Source: Terriglobia bacterium
GTDB taxonomy: Bacteria; Acidobacteriota; Terriglobia; Bryobacterales; Bryobacteraceae
Direction: 5' to 3'
NCBI GenBank assembly: GCA_003175985.1
Contig: PSRJ01000326.1
Coordinates: forward strand, 1 to 40,096
DNA length: 40,096 bases
The stretch's first letter is position 1; the number at the start of each line of letters is the position of its first letter. This document shows, piece by piece, positions 17,209 through 25,405 of the stretch. The notes under the pieces are model-generated. The model worked only from the letters and a program-made list of their open reading frames with translations. It was not told where the DNA came from and did no database searches. Position numbers and translations under genes: made by a program.

Positions 17209-19640
17209 TCGGTGATCGCGGCCCAGGGTCGATGGCGCCAGGCTATCTGTTTCTTCTGTGGATTCTATTTGCGGCCAGCGGCTGCGCCGCGTTGATCTAC
17301 GAGATCGTCTGGTTCCAACTGCTACAGCTCGCGATCGGTTCGACCGCGGTATCGATCGGAGTGCTGCTGGCCACCTTCATGAGCGGCTTATGCATCGGCA
17401 GCATAGCCCTTCCGCGGCTGCGCGGTTTCCGCCGGAATCCGTTGCGCGTCTACGCGTGTCTGGAAGCCGGCATCGCGTTGTGCGGAGTCTTCGTTCTGCT
17501 GGTGATGCCCTATATCGATCGCGTCTATATCGCGGGCGCCGGGTATGGCTTACCGAACATGCTGCTGCGGGGATTGATTGCGGCCATCTGTATGCTGCCG
17601 CCGACGGTGCTCATGGGCGCATCGCTGCCGGCGATTGTCCGCTGGATCGAGTCCACACCGCGAGGCGTTTCCTGGTGGGGATTCCTGTATGGAGGCAATA
17701 CTCTCGGCGCGGTTTTCGGATGCCTGCTCGCCGGATTCTACCTGCTCCGGATCTACAACGTGGCGACGGGGACTTACGCGGCCGCAGGCATCAACCTGGT
17801 GGTGGCAGCCGCCAGTTTCATGCTCGCCAGGCGGGTTGTAGCTCCGCCGCAAGTGGAAAGCGCGACCGCTGTGCCCGGAGCCCAAAGCCCGAGCTCTTGG
17901 GCCGTGTACGCCGCAATTGCCATTTCCGGAGCAACGGCGCTGGGCGCGGAAGTCGTGTGGACACGCCTGCTCGGCATGATGCTGGGCGCAACCGTGTACG
18001 TCTTCTCCATCATTCTCGCGGTCTTTTTAGTTGGCTTGGCAGCAGGTAGCGGCGCGGGGTCGTGGCTGCTGCGCCGCATCTCCGGTGCCGCCACCGCAAG
18101 CACGGCGCTCGGCCTGTGCCAGCTCTTGCTCGCCGCCGGAATCGCGTGGACGGCTTACGCGGTCGCCGATTCGCTCCCCTACTGGCCCCCCGATCAATTG
18201 CTGCGGGGCGCTCCTTGGCTGACGTTCCGCCTGGATTTGCTGCGCTGCTTGTATGCCATATTGCCGTCGACTCTTTTGTGGGGCGCAAGTTTCCCGCTGG
18301 CTTGCGCGGCCGTGGCGCGATCCGAAAAAGACTCCGGGCGTGTGGTAGGCCGAATTTATGCGGCCAATACGCTCGGCGCCATCGGCGGCGCGCTGAGTGT
18401 AAGCCTCCTGCTCATTCCGTGGATCGGCACGCAGCAGACGCAGCGGCTGCTGTTGGCGCTGGCAGCGCTGAGCGGGCTCCTCGTGCTGGCGCCGCGGGTT
18501 CGCGAGCGCCGCTCCTGGCTGGGCGGAGCCGCTCTGGCAGCATCAATAGCAATCGCCGCCATACTGGCGTGGCATGTACACGCAATTCCCGGAAAGGTGA
18601 TTGCCTACGGCAGGCGCCTTGCGACCTGGAACGGACAGGTGCTCTACACGGTCGAAGGCAGAAATTCTTCGGTGGCCATCTCGCAATCGAGCGACGGCGC
18701 GATGGAGGTGGATGTCAACGGACACGTCGAAGCCACTACCGAACCTTACGATATGAAACTGCAGCGCATGGTGGGCCATCTGCCGGCCATGCTGCATCCG
18801 CAGCCCCGGTCCATTCTGGGAATCGGATTCGGCGCCGGAGTTTCCGCGGGCACGTTTACCCGTTACCCCGGCATCCGTAGTATTACCATCTGCGAGATTG
18901 AGCCGGTAGTTCCTCCTACTTCCACACGCTACTTCGCGCGTCAGAACTACGACGTTCTCCACAACCCACGCACGCGTATCGTGTACGATGACGCTCGGCA
19001 TTATGTCCTGACGACGCCGCAGAAATTCGACATCATCGCCTCCGACCCTCTCGATGTATTCGTGAAGGGTACCGCGGCTCTGTATTCGAAGGAGTATTTC
19101 GAGGCCGTTAAGCGCCACTTGAATCCCGGCGGCATTTTTACGTTGTACGTGCCGCTCTACGAAACCGACGAGACGACCATCCGCAGCGAGCTGGCTACCT
19201 TCTTTGAAGCCTTCCCCTACGGAAGCATCTGGGCCAATACCGTGGATAGCCTCGGATACGATATGGTCTTCATGGGCCAGGCGGAGCCGCTCAAGATCAA
19301 TCTGGATGAGGTGCAGCAGCGCCTGGAGCGGCCCGATTACGCGCCGGTCGCCGAGTCGCTGCGGGAGATCGGCGTGAGCTCCGCCGTGGATCTGTTCGCA
19401 ACTTATACCGGACGCAAGTCCGATTTCGAACCCTGGCTGAGAGGCGCTCCAATCAGCCGGGACCGGGATCTGCGATTACAGTACATCGCCGGATGGGGCA
19501 TCAACTCCGACATGGCCGACTACCTCTATCGCCAGATGTTGCGTTACCGGAAACCGCCCACCGATCTGTTCACTGGATCGCCCCGGAATATGGACTCGCT
19601 GTTCTTCGCCATATTTGCCGGAAGCGATGGCACCCGTTAA
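17205..19640 (+). CDS. Fused multi-pass membrane / spermidine-synthase-like protein
   Basis: An 811-residue protein. The first ~470 residues form many membrane helices in two related halves; the second half restarts near AISGATALGAEVVWTRLLG, like LIYEIVWFQLLQLA in the first. The C-terminal part is a Rossmann-fold aminopropyltransferase-like domain with GIGFGAGVSAG (about 540), the acidic ICEIEP, YDDARHYVL and DPLDVFVKGTAALYSKEYF (about 612). The true spermidine-synthase motif (DS-T/S-DP-x-GP) is altered, so polyamine synthesis is doubtful. Proteins of this build are annotated 'fused MFS/spermidine synthase' and have no settled role. The GTG at 17205 overlaps the upstream stop; the ATG at 17232 is the alternative. 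The stop overlaps the next gene (TAATG). Confidence 0.85.
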   Translation: MIGDRGPGSMAPGYLFLLWILFAASGCAALIYEIVWFQLLQLAIGSTAVSIGVLLATFMSGLCIGSIALPRLRGFRRNPLRVYACLEAGIALCGVFVLLVMPYIDRVYIAGAGYGLPNMLLRGLIAAICMLPPTVLMGASLPAIVRWIESTPRGVSWWGFLYGGNTLGAVFGCLLAGFYLLRIYNVATGTYAAAGINLVVAAASFMLARRVVAPPQVESATAVPGAQSPSSWAVYAAIAISGATALGAEVVWTRLLGMMLGATVYVFSIILAVFLVGLAAGSGAGSWLLRRISGAATASTALGLCQLLLAAGIAWTAYAVADSLPYWPPDQLLRGAPWLTFRLDLLRCLYAILPSTLLWGASFPLACAAVARSEKDSGRVVGRIYAANTLGAIGGALSVSLLLIPWIGTQQTQRLLLALAALSGLLVLAPRVRERRSWLGGAALAASIAIAAILAWHVHAIPGKVIAYGRRLATWNGQVLYTVEGRNSSVAISQSSDGAMEVDVNGHVEATTEPYDMKLQRMVGHLPAMLHPQPRSILGIGFGAGVSAGTFTRYPGIRSITICEIEPVVPPTSTRYFARQNYDVLHNPRTRIVYDDARHYVLTTPQKFDIIASDPLDVFVKGTAALYSKEYFEAVKRHLNPGGIFTLYVPLYETDETTIRSELATFFEAFPYGSIWANTVDSLGYDMVFMGQAEPLKINLDEVQQRLERPDYAPVAESLREIGVSSAVDLFATYTGRKSDFEPWLRGAPISRDRDLRLQYIAGWGINSDMADYLYRQMLRYRKPPTDLFTGSPRNMDSLFFAIFAGSDGTR

Positions 19641-20398
19641 TGCTCACTGCCATCACGCGGGCCGTCAGCCCCGCCATTAATCGCTGCGAGTTGGGATACC
19701 TTCCGCGTCAGGAGATCGATTACCGCCTGGCCTCGCAACAGCACCGGGAGTATGAGGATTGCCTTCGCGCGCTCGGGGCAAACGTCATTTCCCTGCCCGC
19801 GGAGCCGGATTTGCCGGATTCCATGTTTGTGGAAGACCCGGCGGTCGTCGTGCCCGATGTGGCGGTGATGACCCGCATGGGCGCGGAGTCCCGGCGTGAG
19901 GAATCGGAGAGCCTGGCCCGGACGCTGGCCCAATTCCGGCCGCTTCGCTGGATGCGTGAGCCCGCGACCCTCGAAGGCGGGGATGTCCTCCGCTCGGGTT
20001 CGGCGCTCTTCGTAGGGCAATCGGCGCGCTCCAATGCCGCCGGAATCGGGCAACTGGGCGAAGAATTACAGCCTTTCGGTTACACGGTCCGGCCAGTTGA
20101 GGTTCGTGGCTGCCTGCACCTAAAATCGGCGTGCTGCCCGCTCGGAGACGGAGTCATCCTGGCGAACCGCTCCTGGATCGACACCGCTCCGTTTGCCGGT
20201 TTCAAAATCGTGGACGTGGCTCCGGAGGAACCCCGCGCGGCCAACGTGCTTGCGATTGGCGATACCGTCCTGATCCCCGAGTGTTTTCCTTCGACAGCCC
20301 GGATTGTGGAGCGGCTGGGGTGGAAGGTGCAAACGCTGGATATTTCGGAACTTATGAAAGCCGAGGCGGGCCTGACGTGTTCCAGCATTTTTCTTTAA
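19640..20398 (+). CDS. Dimethylarginine dimethylaminohydrolase-like guanidino hydrolase
   Basis: A 252-residue member of the amidinotransferase/DDAH superfamily, which hydrolyses methylated arginine to citrulline and dimethylamine, or related guanidino compounds. The catalytic set is complete and in register with the 254-residue Pseudomonas enzyme: FVED (63-66), LEGGD (111-115), catalytic His160 in GCLHLKSAC, and nucleophile Cys247 in GLTCSS near the C-terminus (His162 and Cys249 in Pseudomonas). There is no signal peptide, so it is cytoplasmic. The ATG shares a base with the stop of the spermidine-synthase-like gene (TAATG), so the two are co-expressed. Whether it acts on dimethylarginine, arginine or another guanidine cannot be read from sequence. 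Confidence 0.87.
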   Translation: MLTAITRAVSPAINRCELGYLPRQEIDYRLASQQHREYEDCLRALGANVISLPAEPDLPDSMFVEDPAVVVPDVAVMTRMGAESRREESESLARTLAQFRPLRWMREPATLEGGDVLRSGSALFVGQSARSNAAGIGQLGEELQPFGYTVRPVEVRGCLHLKSACCPLGDGVILANRSWIDTAPFAGFKIVDVAPEEPRAANVLAIGDTVLIPECFPSTARIVERLGWKVQTLDISELMKAEAGLTCSSIFL

Positions 20399-20439
20399 AC
20401 TGGAGCAAACAAATTCCCGTTTTCAACGTATAGGTGGAT

Positions 20440-20727
20440 ATGGTGAAGCTTGTTTTGTTAGCGGCACTGGTGTTGACGCCGTTTTTCGCCTTCTGCGACT
20501 GGCGCGATGACGCGCGTTTCGCCCGTCAAGAAACGCGGCGCGCGCAAATGGAGGCTGTGCGGGCCGGGCGGGAAGCGTCCTGGGAGGCACGCCGAGCGTG
20601 GCGCGAGGCCGAACGAGACATTCGGGAAGCGCAGCGGGAAGCCCGGAGGGCAGCACACGAGGCCGCTGCGGAGGCGCGCCGCGCGACACGGGAAACTCGC
20701 CGGGATTACCGATGGCGCTGGCTTTAA
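20440..20727 (+). CDS. Small secreted Arg/Ala/Glu-rich helical protein
   Basis: A 95-residue protein. A clear signal peptide (MVKLVLLAALVLTPFFAFC) is followed by about 75 residues made almost only of Arg, Ala, Glu, Asp, Gln and Trp, including 22 Arg and no Lys. These are spaced as in one long charged alpha helix (REAERDIREAQREARRAAHE). The Cys at the end of the hydrophobic segment is not in a proper lipobox. The function is unknown; it could bind polyanions or form a periplasmic coiled coil. The ATG at 20440 follows AGGTGG; an in-frame GTG at 20434 is possible. Its stop shares two bases with the stop of the convergent VOC gene. Confidence 0.65.
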   Translation: MVKLVLLAALVLTPFFAFCDWRDDARFARQETRRAQMEAVRAGREASWEARRAWREAERDIREAQREARRAAHEAAAEARRATRETRRDYRWRWL

Positions 20728-21593
20728 GGCTCGACGCCGAGCCGCCAGCCTAACGTATCCGAGGCCAGCCACGAGATTGGTGTGCCGAACCAGTTCGCTG
20801 CCGCTCTCATGACTTTCCCTCCCCCCAATATAAAGGCGCAGGGCATCTCCCCATAGCGATCGAGGCGTTCCGTGAGCCAGGATTGCGGACTGGCCGGAGC
20901 TGCCAGCACAACAGGCGTTCCAGGGAACCACGCCAGTTTGGCCCCAAAGGTTGAATCGTCCTGTTTCTGTGGAGCGGGAAGCGCATAGGCGCGCTCGTAG
21001 CGGGCAATTGCGCCATCCAGATCGCGCACTGCCAGCACCACCTTGGCGATTCCGGTGAAGTTTGCGGTGGTTGGCTTGCCGCCGGGATAAGCCCGGCGGT
21101 CGCGAGGCGTGAAATCGCGAATCAGAAACGGAAAGAAATTGCCATTTCCCGCACCCACTTGCGCCGTCTCCCAGTCGAGCTGAACCCCATCGGGGCGCTT
21201 CCGGCCGTTCCGGGCTGGGGGTGTGACCGGCACGGCCGCCGCCTTCAAGCGGGCCGCTTCGGCGCTGAGATCCATGGGACGCACCGCCCAGGCGCACGGC
21301 CCGGCGTTCCCTTCCATGCATTTCTGCCACGGAGTGGCGGCAACGGCCGCCGGCTCGGCTTGCGGTTGAATGGCGATCAATTCCAGATAAGATCCGTCGG
21401 GAAAGCTGATCAGCGCCATTTCGGTCGCATGATTGGCATGGGGGCCTCCGTACTCGTACGGCATGCCGGCCGCCTGGATGGCACGCTCCATAGCGCGCAG
21501 GTCTCTGCCTGCCGCCGTCGCGTGATCCACTTTGAGGTCTGCAGTCATTGCCGGAAGCCAAGCCAGCAGCGCGATGGGAAGGCATCGGCCCAT
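20724..21593 (-). CDS. Secreted VOC (glyoxalase/bleomycin-resistance fold) protein
   Basis: A 289-residue protein with a signal-like N-terminus (MGRCLPIALLAWLPAMTA). It then shows the layout of a glyoxalase-like domain pair: DHATAAGRDLRAMERAIQAAGM, the strand phrase EMALISFPDGSYLELI, and a second half beginning FTGIAKVVLAVRDLDGAIARYERAY. VOC proteins bind a metal and a small ligand. The substrate is unknown, and metal ligands cannot be assigned confidently beyond H24 in the first strand and the E of YLELI. The ATG at 21593 is preferred because the frame upstream of it is not protein-like and a promoter sits there. No Shine-Dalgarno sequence is visible. Confidence 0.75.
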   Translation of the reverse strand: MGRCLPIALLAWLPAMTADLKVDHATAAGRDLRAMERAIQAAGMPYEYGGPHANHATEMALISFPDGSYLELIAIQPQAEPAAVAATPWQKCMEGNAGPCAWAVRPMDLSAEAARLKAAAVPVTPPARNGRKRPDGVQLDWETAQVGAGNGNFFPFLIRDFTPRDRRAYPGGKPTTANFTGIAKVVLAVRDLDGAIARYERAYALPAPQKQDDSTFGAKLAWFPGTPVVLAAPASPQSWLTERLDRYGEMPCAFILGGGKVMRAAANWFGTPISWLASDTLGWRLGVEP

Positions 21594-21611
21594 GCGGTTC
21601 AGTGTACACCC

Positions 21612-21640
21612 AGTGTAGCCTGGGAGTTTAGAATTGTCAC
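21612..21640 (-). promoter_or_regulatory. Sigma-70-type promoter of the VOC gene
   Basis: On the minus strand GTGACA (complement of 21635-21640, 5/6 match) and TACACT (complement of 21612-21617, 4/6) are separated by exactly 17 bases. A second TACACT (complement of 21601-21606) lies 7 bases before the ATG. The leader would be about 12 nt or none, and no ribosome-binding site is seen. On the other strand TAGAAT (21629-21634) may be the -10 of the divergent TIGR03435 gene. Confidence 0.5.
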
Positions 21641-21688
21641 AAATTCCGGAGGACAAGCGTTTCTGTTCCGGGGAGGAGAATCATTTTG

Positions 21689-22504
21689 ATGAAACGGACA
21701 CTGAGCGGCACGGTATTGGGCGGGATCCTCACTTGCTTCGCTTGGGGCCAAACACCGGCGCCTCTGGCCTTCGATGTGGCTTCCATCAAACCGAGCGCGC
21801 CGGACGCGCGCGGCACGCAGCTCCAGCTCATGCCCGGCGCCGGCCTGCGAGTGGTCAATGCCACCCTGAAAGTTCTGCTCGGCTTCGCCTACGACGTCCG
21901 CGATTTCCAAATATCCGGCGGGCCAGGCTGGATCGGTTCCGAGCGCTGGGACGTCGTGGCGAAATCGGAAAAGGTCGAGAATCCGGAAAAGCTGACCGAG
22001 GAACAATTCAAGACGGCCGACAAGCAGGTTCGGGAAAAACTGCGCGCCCTGTTGGCCGAACGGTTTCAGCTAAAGGTCCATCGGGAAACCAAAGAGGGGC
22101 CGGTGTACGCACTGGTTGTGGGAAAGAACGGGCCGAAGCTCCAGGAATCGAAAGACGCAACGGGAGGGATGCGCGGGCTGCGTATGGGCCGCGGCCAGCT
22201 CAATGCAACTAGTGCGCCGTTGGAGATGCTGGCCAATACTCTTTCCGCGCAACTGGGCCGCCCCGTGATCGATAAGACCGGGCTGACCGGAAAATACGAT
22301 TTCAACCTGGCCTGGACTCCGGAACCCGGCCAGGGCGGTGGACCCTTCGGACCTCCCGGACCGGATGGGCCGCCGCCCCCGGATCCGAATGGCCCCTCGG
22401 TCTTCGCGGCGGTACAGGAGCAGCTTGGGCTTAGGCTGGAATCGCAGAAGGGACCCGTAGAGGTGATCGTCATCGATCGTGTGGAGAGGGCGTCTGAGAA
22501 TTAG
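21689..22504 (+). CDS. TIGR03435 family acidobacterial secreted protein
   Basis: A 271-residue exported protein. After the signal peptide (MKRTLSGTVLGGILTCFAWGQ) comes the family's opening phrase FDVASIKPSAPDARG, then LLGFAYDVRDFQISGGPGWI, RALLAERFQLKVHRETKEGPVYALVVGKNGPKL and IDKTGLTGKYDFNLAWTP. A Gly/Pro-rich loop (GQGGGPFGPPGPDGPPPPD) precedes the last strand, LGLRLESQKGPVEVIVIDRVERASEN. The family is expanded in Solibacter-like soil bacteria and has no known function. GGGGAGGAG lies upstream: its spacing is about 10 bases to the ATG and seven to a TTG codon at 21686, which is an alternative start. It overlaps the next gene by 26 bases. Confidence 0.9.
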   Translation: MKRTLSGTVLGGILTCFAWGQTPAPLAFDVASIKPSAPDARGTQLQLMPGAGLRVVNATLKVLLGFAYDVRDFQISGGPGWIGSERWDVVAKSEKVENPEKLTEEQFKTADKQVREKLRALLAERFQLKVHRETKEGPVYALVVGKNGPKLQESKDATGGMRGLRMGRGQLNATSAPLEMLANTLSAQLGRPVIDKTGLTGKYDFNLAWTPEPGQGGGPFGPPGPDGPPPPDPNGPSVFAAVQEQLGLRLESQKGPVEVIVIDRVERASEN

Positions 22505-25403
22505 GGCTTATCGCCCGCTATTGCTAAGCCTGGTGACCCTGGGGTTGACCGCCTCCGAACACCACGGCGTCGCCACGTTCGGCGGGCTGCCTGTGCCTGG
22601 TGCAACCGTCACCTTGAAGCGGGGAAACCAGACCTACGCCGCGATAACGGGCGCGCAGGGAACCTATGCTTTTCCCGATCTGGCGGACGGTGTTTGGACA
22701 ATTCAAATCGAAATGCTGTTGTTTGCGAAAATCACCCGTGAGATCACGGTCATGCCGGGCTCGCCGAGTCCTTCGTGGGAGTTGACCCTTCTGCCCTCCG
22801 AAGAGATTCAGTCGCTAGCAGCCCCCGCGGCCCGGCCCGCTCTTCCTGTCCGGCGGGTCGAAGCCGCGAAAGCGCGGAACGAAGCCTTGGTTGAAACAGC
22901 CGACAGCTTCAACGAACTGGCGGAACACGCCGCCGATGGCTTCCTGATCAACGGCAGCGTGAATAACGGGGCGGCGCTGCCGTTCGCGCAATTTCCCGCG
23001 TTCGGCAACAATCGCCGGGCGCCCATGGGGTTGTACAACGGGAACCTCGGGATCACCGTTGACAATTCGGCGTTGGATGCCCGCTCGTTTTCCCTGACCG
23101 GACAGGATACGGCGAAGCCGGCCTACAATCACGTGACAGCAATGGCGGCGTTCGGGGGACCGCTCAAGATCCCACACCTCGTCCACAACGGACCGAATTT
23201 CTTTGTTGCGTATCAGTGGACCCGGAACCGCAACGCATCGACGGCTTCCGGCCTGATGCCTTCCCTCGAGCAGCGGACCGGCGATCTTTCCGGATTCGCC
23301 GGGTCGAGCTTCGACCGAATCCCGCCGAGCCGCATCAGCTCGCAGGCAAAGAGTCTGCTGCAGCTTTACCCCCTGCCGAATTTTGTCGGCGGCACGCGAT
23401 ATAACTACCAGATCCCGATCATCAGCGCGAGCCACCAGGACAGCCTCCAATCCAGAATGAATAAGACGATTGGCCGCAAGAACCAATTGTCGGGCGGCTT
23501 TGCGTTTCAGAGCACACGCAGCGACAATCCCAACTTGTTCGGGTTCCTCGACACGGGTAGCACGCTGGGAATGAATGCCACAATCAATTGGCGGCACAGC
23601 TTCACACAGCGGTTCTACGGGACGCTGGGCGTGCAGTACAGCCGGCTCGCGGCCCGTCTGCGGCCGTACTTCGCCAACCGTGAGAACATTTCTGCTGAAG
23701 CGGGAATTGTGGGGAACAATCAGGAGCCGTTGAACTGGGGACCCCCGGCGCTTACGTTTGCGGATGGCATTTCGCCGCTTTCCGACGCAAACCCCTCATT
23801 GAATCGCGATCAGACCTGGGGCTTGTCGTACGGCATACTGTGGAACCGCGGCCGCCACAACCTGTCGCTGGGCAGCGATTTCCGCCGGCAACAGTTCAAC
23901 TCCCTCGCGCAGCAGGACCCACGCGGCAGTTTCGTGTTTACAGGCGCCTCCACCGGCTCGGACTTCGCCGGATTTCTTTTGGGCATTCCGGATACGAGCT
24001 CGATCGCATTCGGCAACGCCGACAAATATTTTCGGGCCTCGGCCTATGACGGGTTTCTTACCGACGATTGGAGAATCAGCCCGGGGTTCACTGTGAACGC
24101 AGGCATACGCTGGGAGTACGGAACGCCGGTCACGGAACGCTACGGCCGGCTGGTGAATCTGGCAATCGGGCCCGGTTTTAGTTCCGTGACTCCGATAGTA
24201 GCCCGCAATTCGGCCAAGCCTCTGATATACCCCGACAGGCACGGATTTCAGCCGCGCATCGGAATTTCCTGGCGTCCGTTTTCCGCGTCATCCATGGTCT
24301 TACGCGCAGGATACGGCGTCTATTACAACACTTCGGTCTATCAATCGATCGCCACCCAGATGGCACAACAATCGCCGCTTTCCAAGAGCCTGAGCGTGGC
24401 TAACGGGCCGGCGAATCCACTGACTCTTGCGAACGGATTCCTGGCGTCGCCCGCGATTACGCCAAATACCTTCGCGACCGATCCAAACCTGCTGGTAGGG
24501 TACTCGCAAAACTGGGTGCTGTCTCTCGAAAGGGATCTGCCGGGAGCACTGGTCGTGATGGCAACCTACGCCGGCGCCAAGGGGACACGCGGCCTCCAGG
24601 AATTTTTGCCTAACACCTATCCCGCCGGCGCGCCGAATCCATGTCTCTCTTGCCCGTCGGGATTCGCTTATCTCGTTTCGAACGGCAATTCGGCGCGAGA
24701 ATCCGGACAGATCCAATTGCGGCGCAGGCTGCACAACGGCTTCACGGCGAACCTGCAGTACACCTACTCCAAATCGATCGACGACTCGGCCTTGGGAGGA
24801 AAGGGTCAGACCGGCGCGGTGATTTCACAAGACTGGCTCGATTTGCGCGGGGAACGGAGTGTTTCCAATTTCGATCAACGGCACTTGCTGAGCATGCAGG
24901 TGCAGTACACAACCGGAATGGGAATCGGCGGAGGAACCCTTCTGAGCGGGTGGAAGGGCGCGTTATTCAAAGAATGGACGTTTGCGACGCAGCTCACGGC
25001 CGGCAGCGGCCTGCCGCTGACGCCGGTCTATCTCTCGCCTGTGACCGGCACGGGAGTGACCGGGCCGATCCGCCCGGATTATACCGGCGCGCCGTTATAC
25101 GCGGCTCCCGCGGGTGCATTTCTGAACCCGGCCGCCTACACGGCGCCCACGCGGGGCCACTGGGGGAATGCGGGCAGGAACTCCATTACGGGGCCCGCAC
25201 AATTTTCACTGAATGCCTCTCTGGGGCGCACCTTCCGCCTGGGCGACCGGCTGAATGCCGATCTCCGGATCGATGCCGCCAACGCGCTAAACCACGTTGT
25301 ATTTCCAAGTTGGAATACCACGATTACCAGCGCGCAGTTCGGGTTGCCGAATCCAGCTAACCCGATGCGCGACGTGCAAACCACGCTGCGGGTGAGGTTC
25401 TGA
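22479..25403 (+). CDS. Oar-like TonB-dependent receptor with carboxypeptidase-regulatory domain
   Basis: A 974-residue outer-membrane protein. After the signal sequence (RPLLLSLVTLGLTA), residues about 27-110 form a CarboxypepD-regulatory beta-sandwich (GVATFGGLPVPGATVTL, GTYAFPDLADGVWTIQIE). A plug-like region and a long beta-barrel follow, with the family's repeated phrases: GGPLKIPHLVHNGPNFFVAYQWTR, RHSFTQRFYGTLGVQYS, RASAYDGFLTDDWRI, PRIGISWRPF, and the closing aromatic strand TTLRVRF. These receptors are numerous in Acidobacteria and are thought to import large ligands, often glycans or peptides, with TonB; the substrate is unknown. The start is a GTG inside the preceding gene; a TTG about 14 codons later is possible. 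The next gene begins three bases after the stop. Confidence 0.9.
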   Translation: MWRGRLRIRAYRPLLLSLVTLGLTASEHHGVATFGGLPVPGATVTLKRGNQTYAAITGAQGTYAFPDLADGVWTIQIEMLLFAKITREITVMPGSPSPSWELTLLPSEEIQSLAAPAARPALPVRRVEAAKARNEALVETADSFNELAEHAADGFLINGSVNNGAALPFAQFPAFGNNRRAPMGLYNGNLGITVDNSALDARSFSLTGQDTAKPAYNHVTAMAAFGGPLKIPHLVHNGPNFFVAYQWTRNRNASTASGLMPSLEQRTGDLSGFAGSSFDRIPPSRISSQAKSLLQLYPLPNFVGGTRYNYQIPIISASHQDSLQSRMNKTIGRKNQLSGGFAFQSTRSDNPNLFGFLDTGSTLGMNATINWRHSFTQRFYGTLGVQYSRLAARLRPYFANRENISAEAGIVGNNQEPLNWGPPALTFADGISPLSDANPSLNRDQTWGLSYGILWNRGRHNLSLGSDFRRQQFNSLAQQDPRGSFVFTGASTGSDFAGFLLGIPDTSSIAFGNADKYFRASAYDGFLTDDWRISPGFTVNAGIRWEYGTPVTERYGRLVNLAIGPGFSSVTPIVARNSAKPLIYPDRHGFQPRIGISWRPFSASSMVLRAGYGVYYNTSVYQSIATQMAQQSPLSKSLSVANGPANPLTLANGFLASPAITPNTFATDPNLLVGYSQNWVLSLERDLPGALVVMATYAGAKGTRGLQEFLPNTYPAGAPNPCLSCPSGFAYLVSNGNSARESGQIQLRRRLHNGFTANLQYTYSKSIDDSALGGKGQTGAVISQDWLDLRGERSVSNFDQRHLLSMQVQYTTGMGIGGGTLLSGWKGALFKEWTFATQLTAGSGLPLTPVYLSPVTGTGVTGPIRPDYTGAPLYAAPAGAFLNPAAYTAPTRGHWGNAGRNSITGPAQFSLNASLGRTFRLGDRLNADLRIDAANALNHVVFPSWNTTITSAQFGLPNPANPMRDVQTTLRVRF

Positions 25404-25405
25404 GA

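Noticed and set aside
20728..20743. GGCTCG-ACGC-CGAGCC hairpin at the convergent stops
   Set aside because: It lies inside the coding end of the VOC gene and has no T-tract, so its role as a terminator of the Arg-rich gene cannot be supported.
20458..21609. Open minus-strand frame of 383 codons
   Set aside because: It is the antisense and out-of-frame shadow of the Arg-rich gene and the VOC gene. Its translation is low-complexity Arg/Gly/Ser-rich with no domain wording, while the VOC frame next to it is protein-like.
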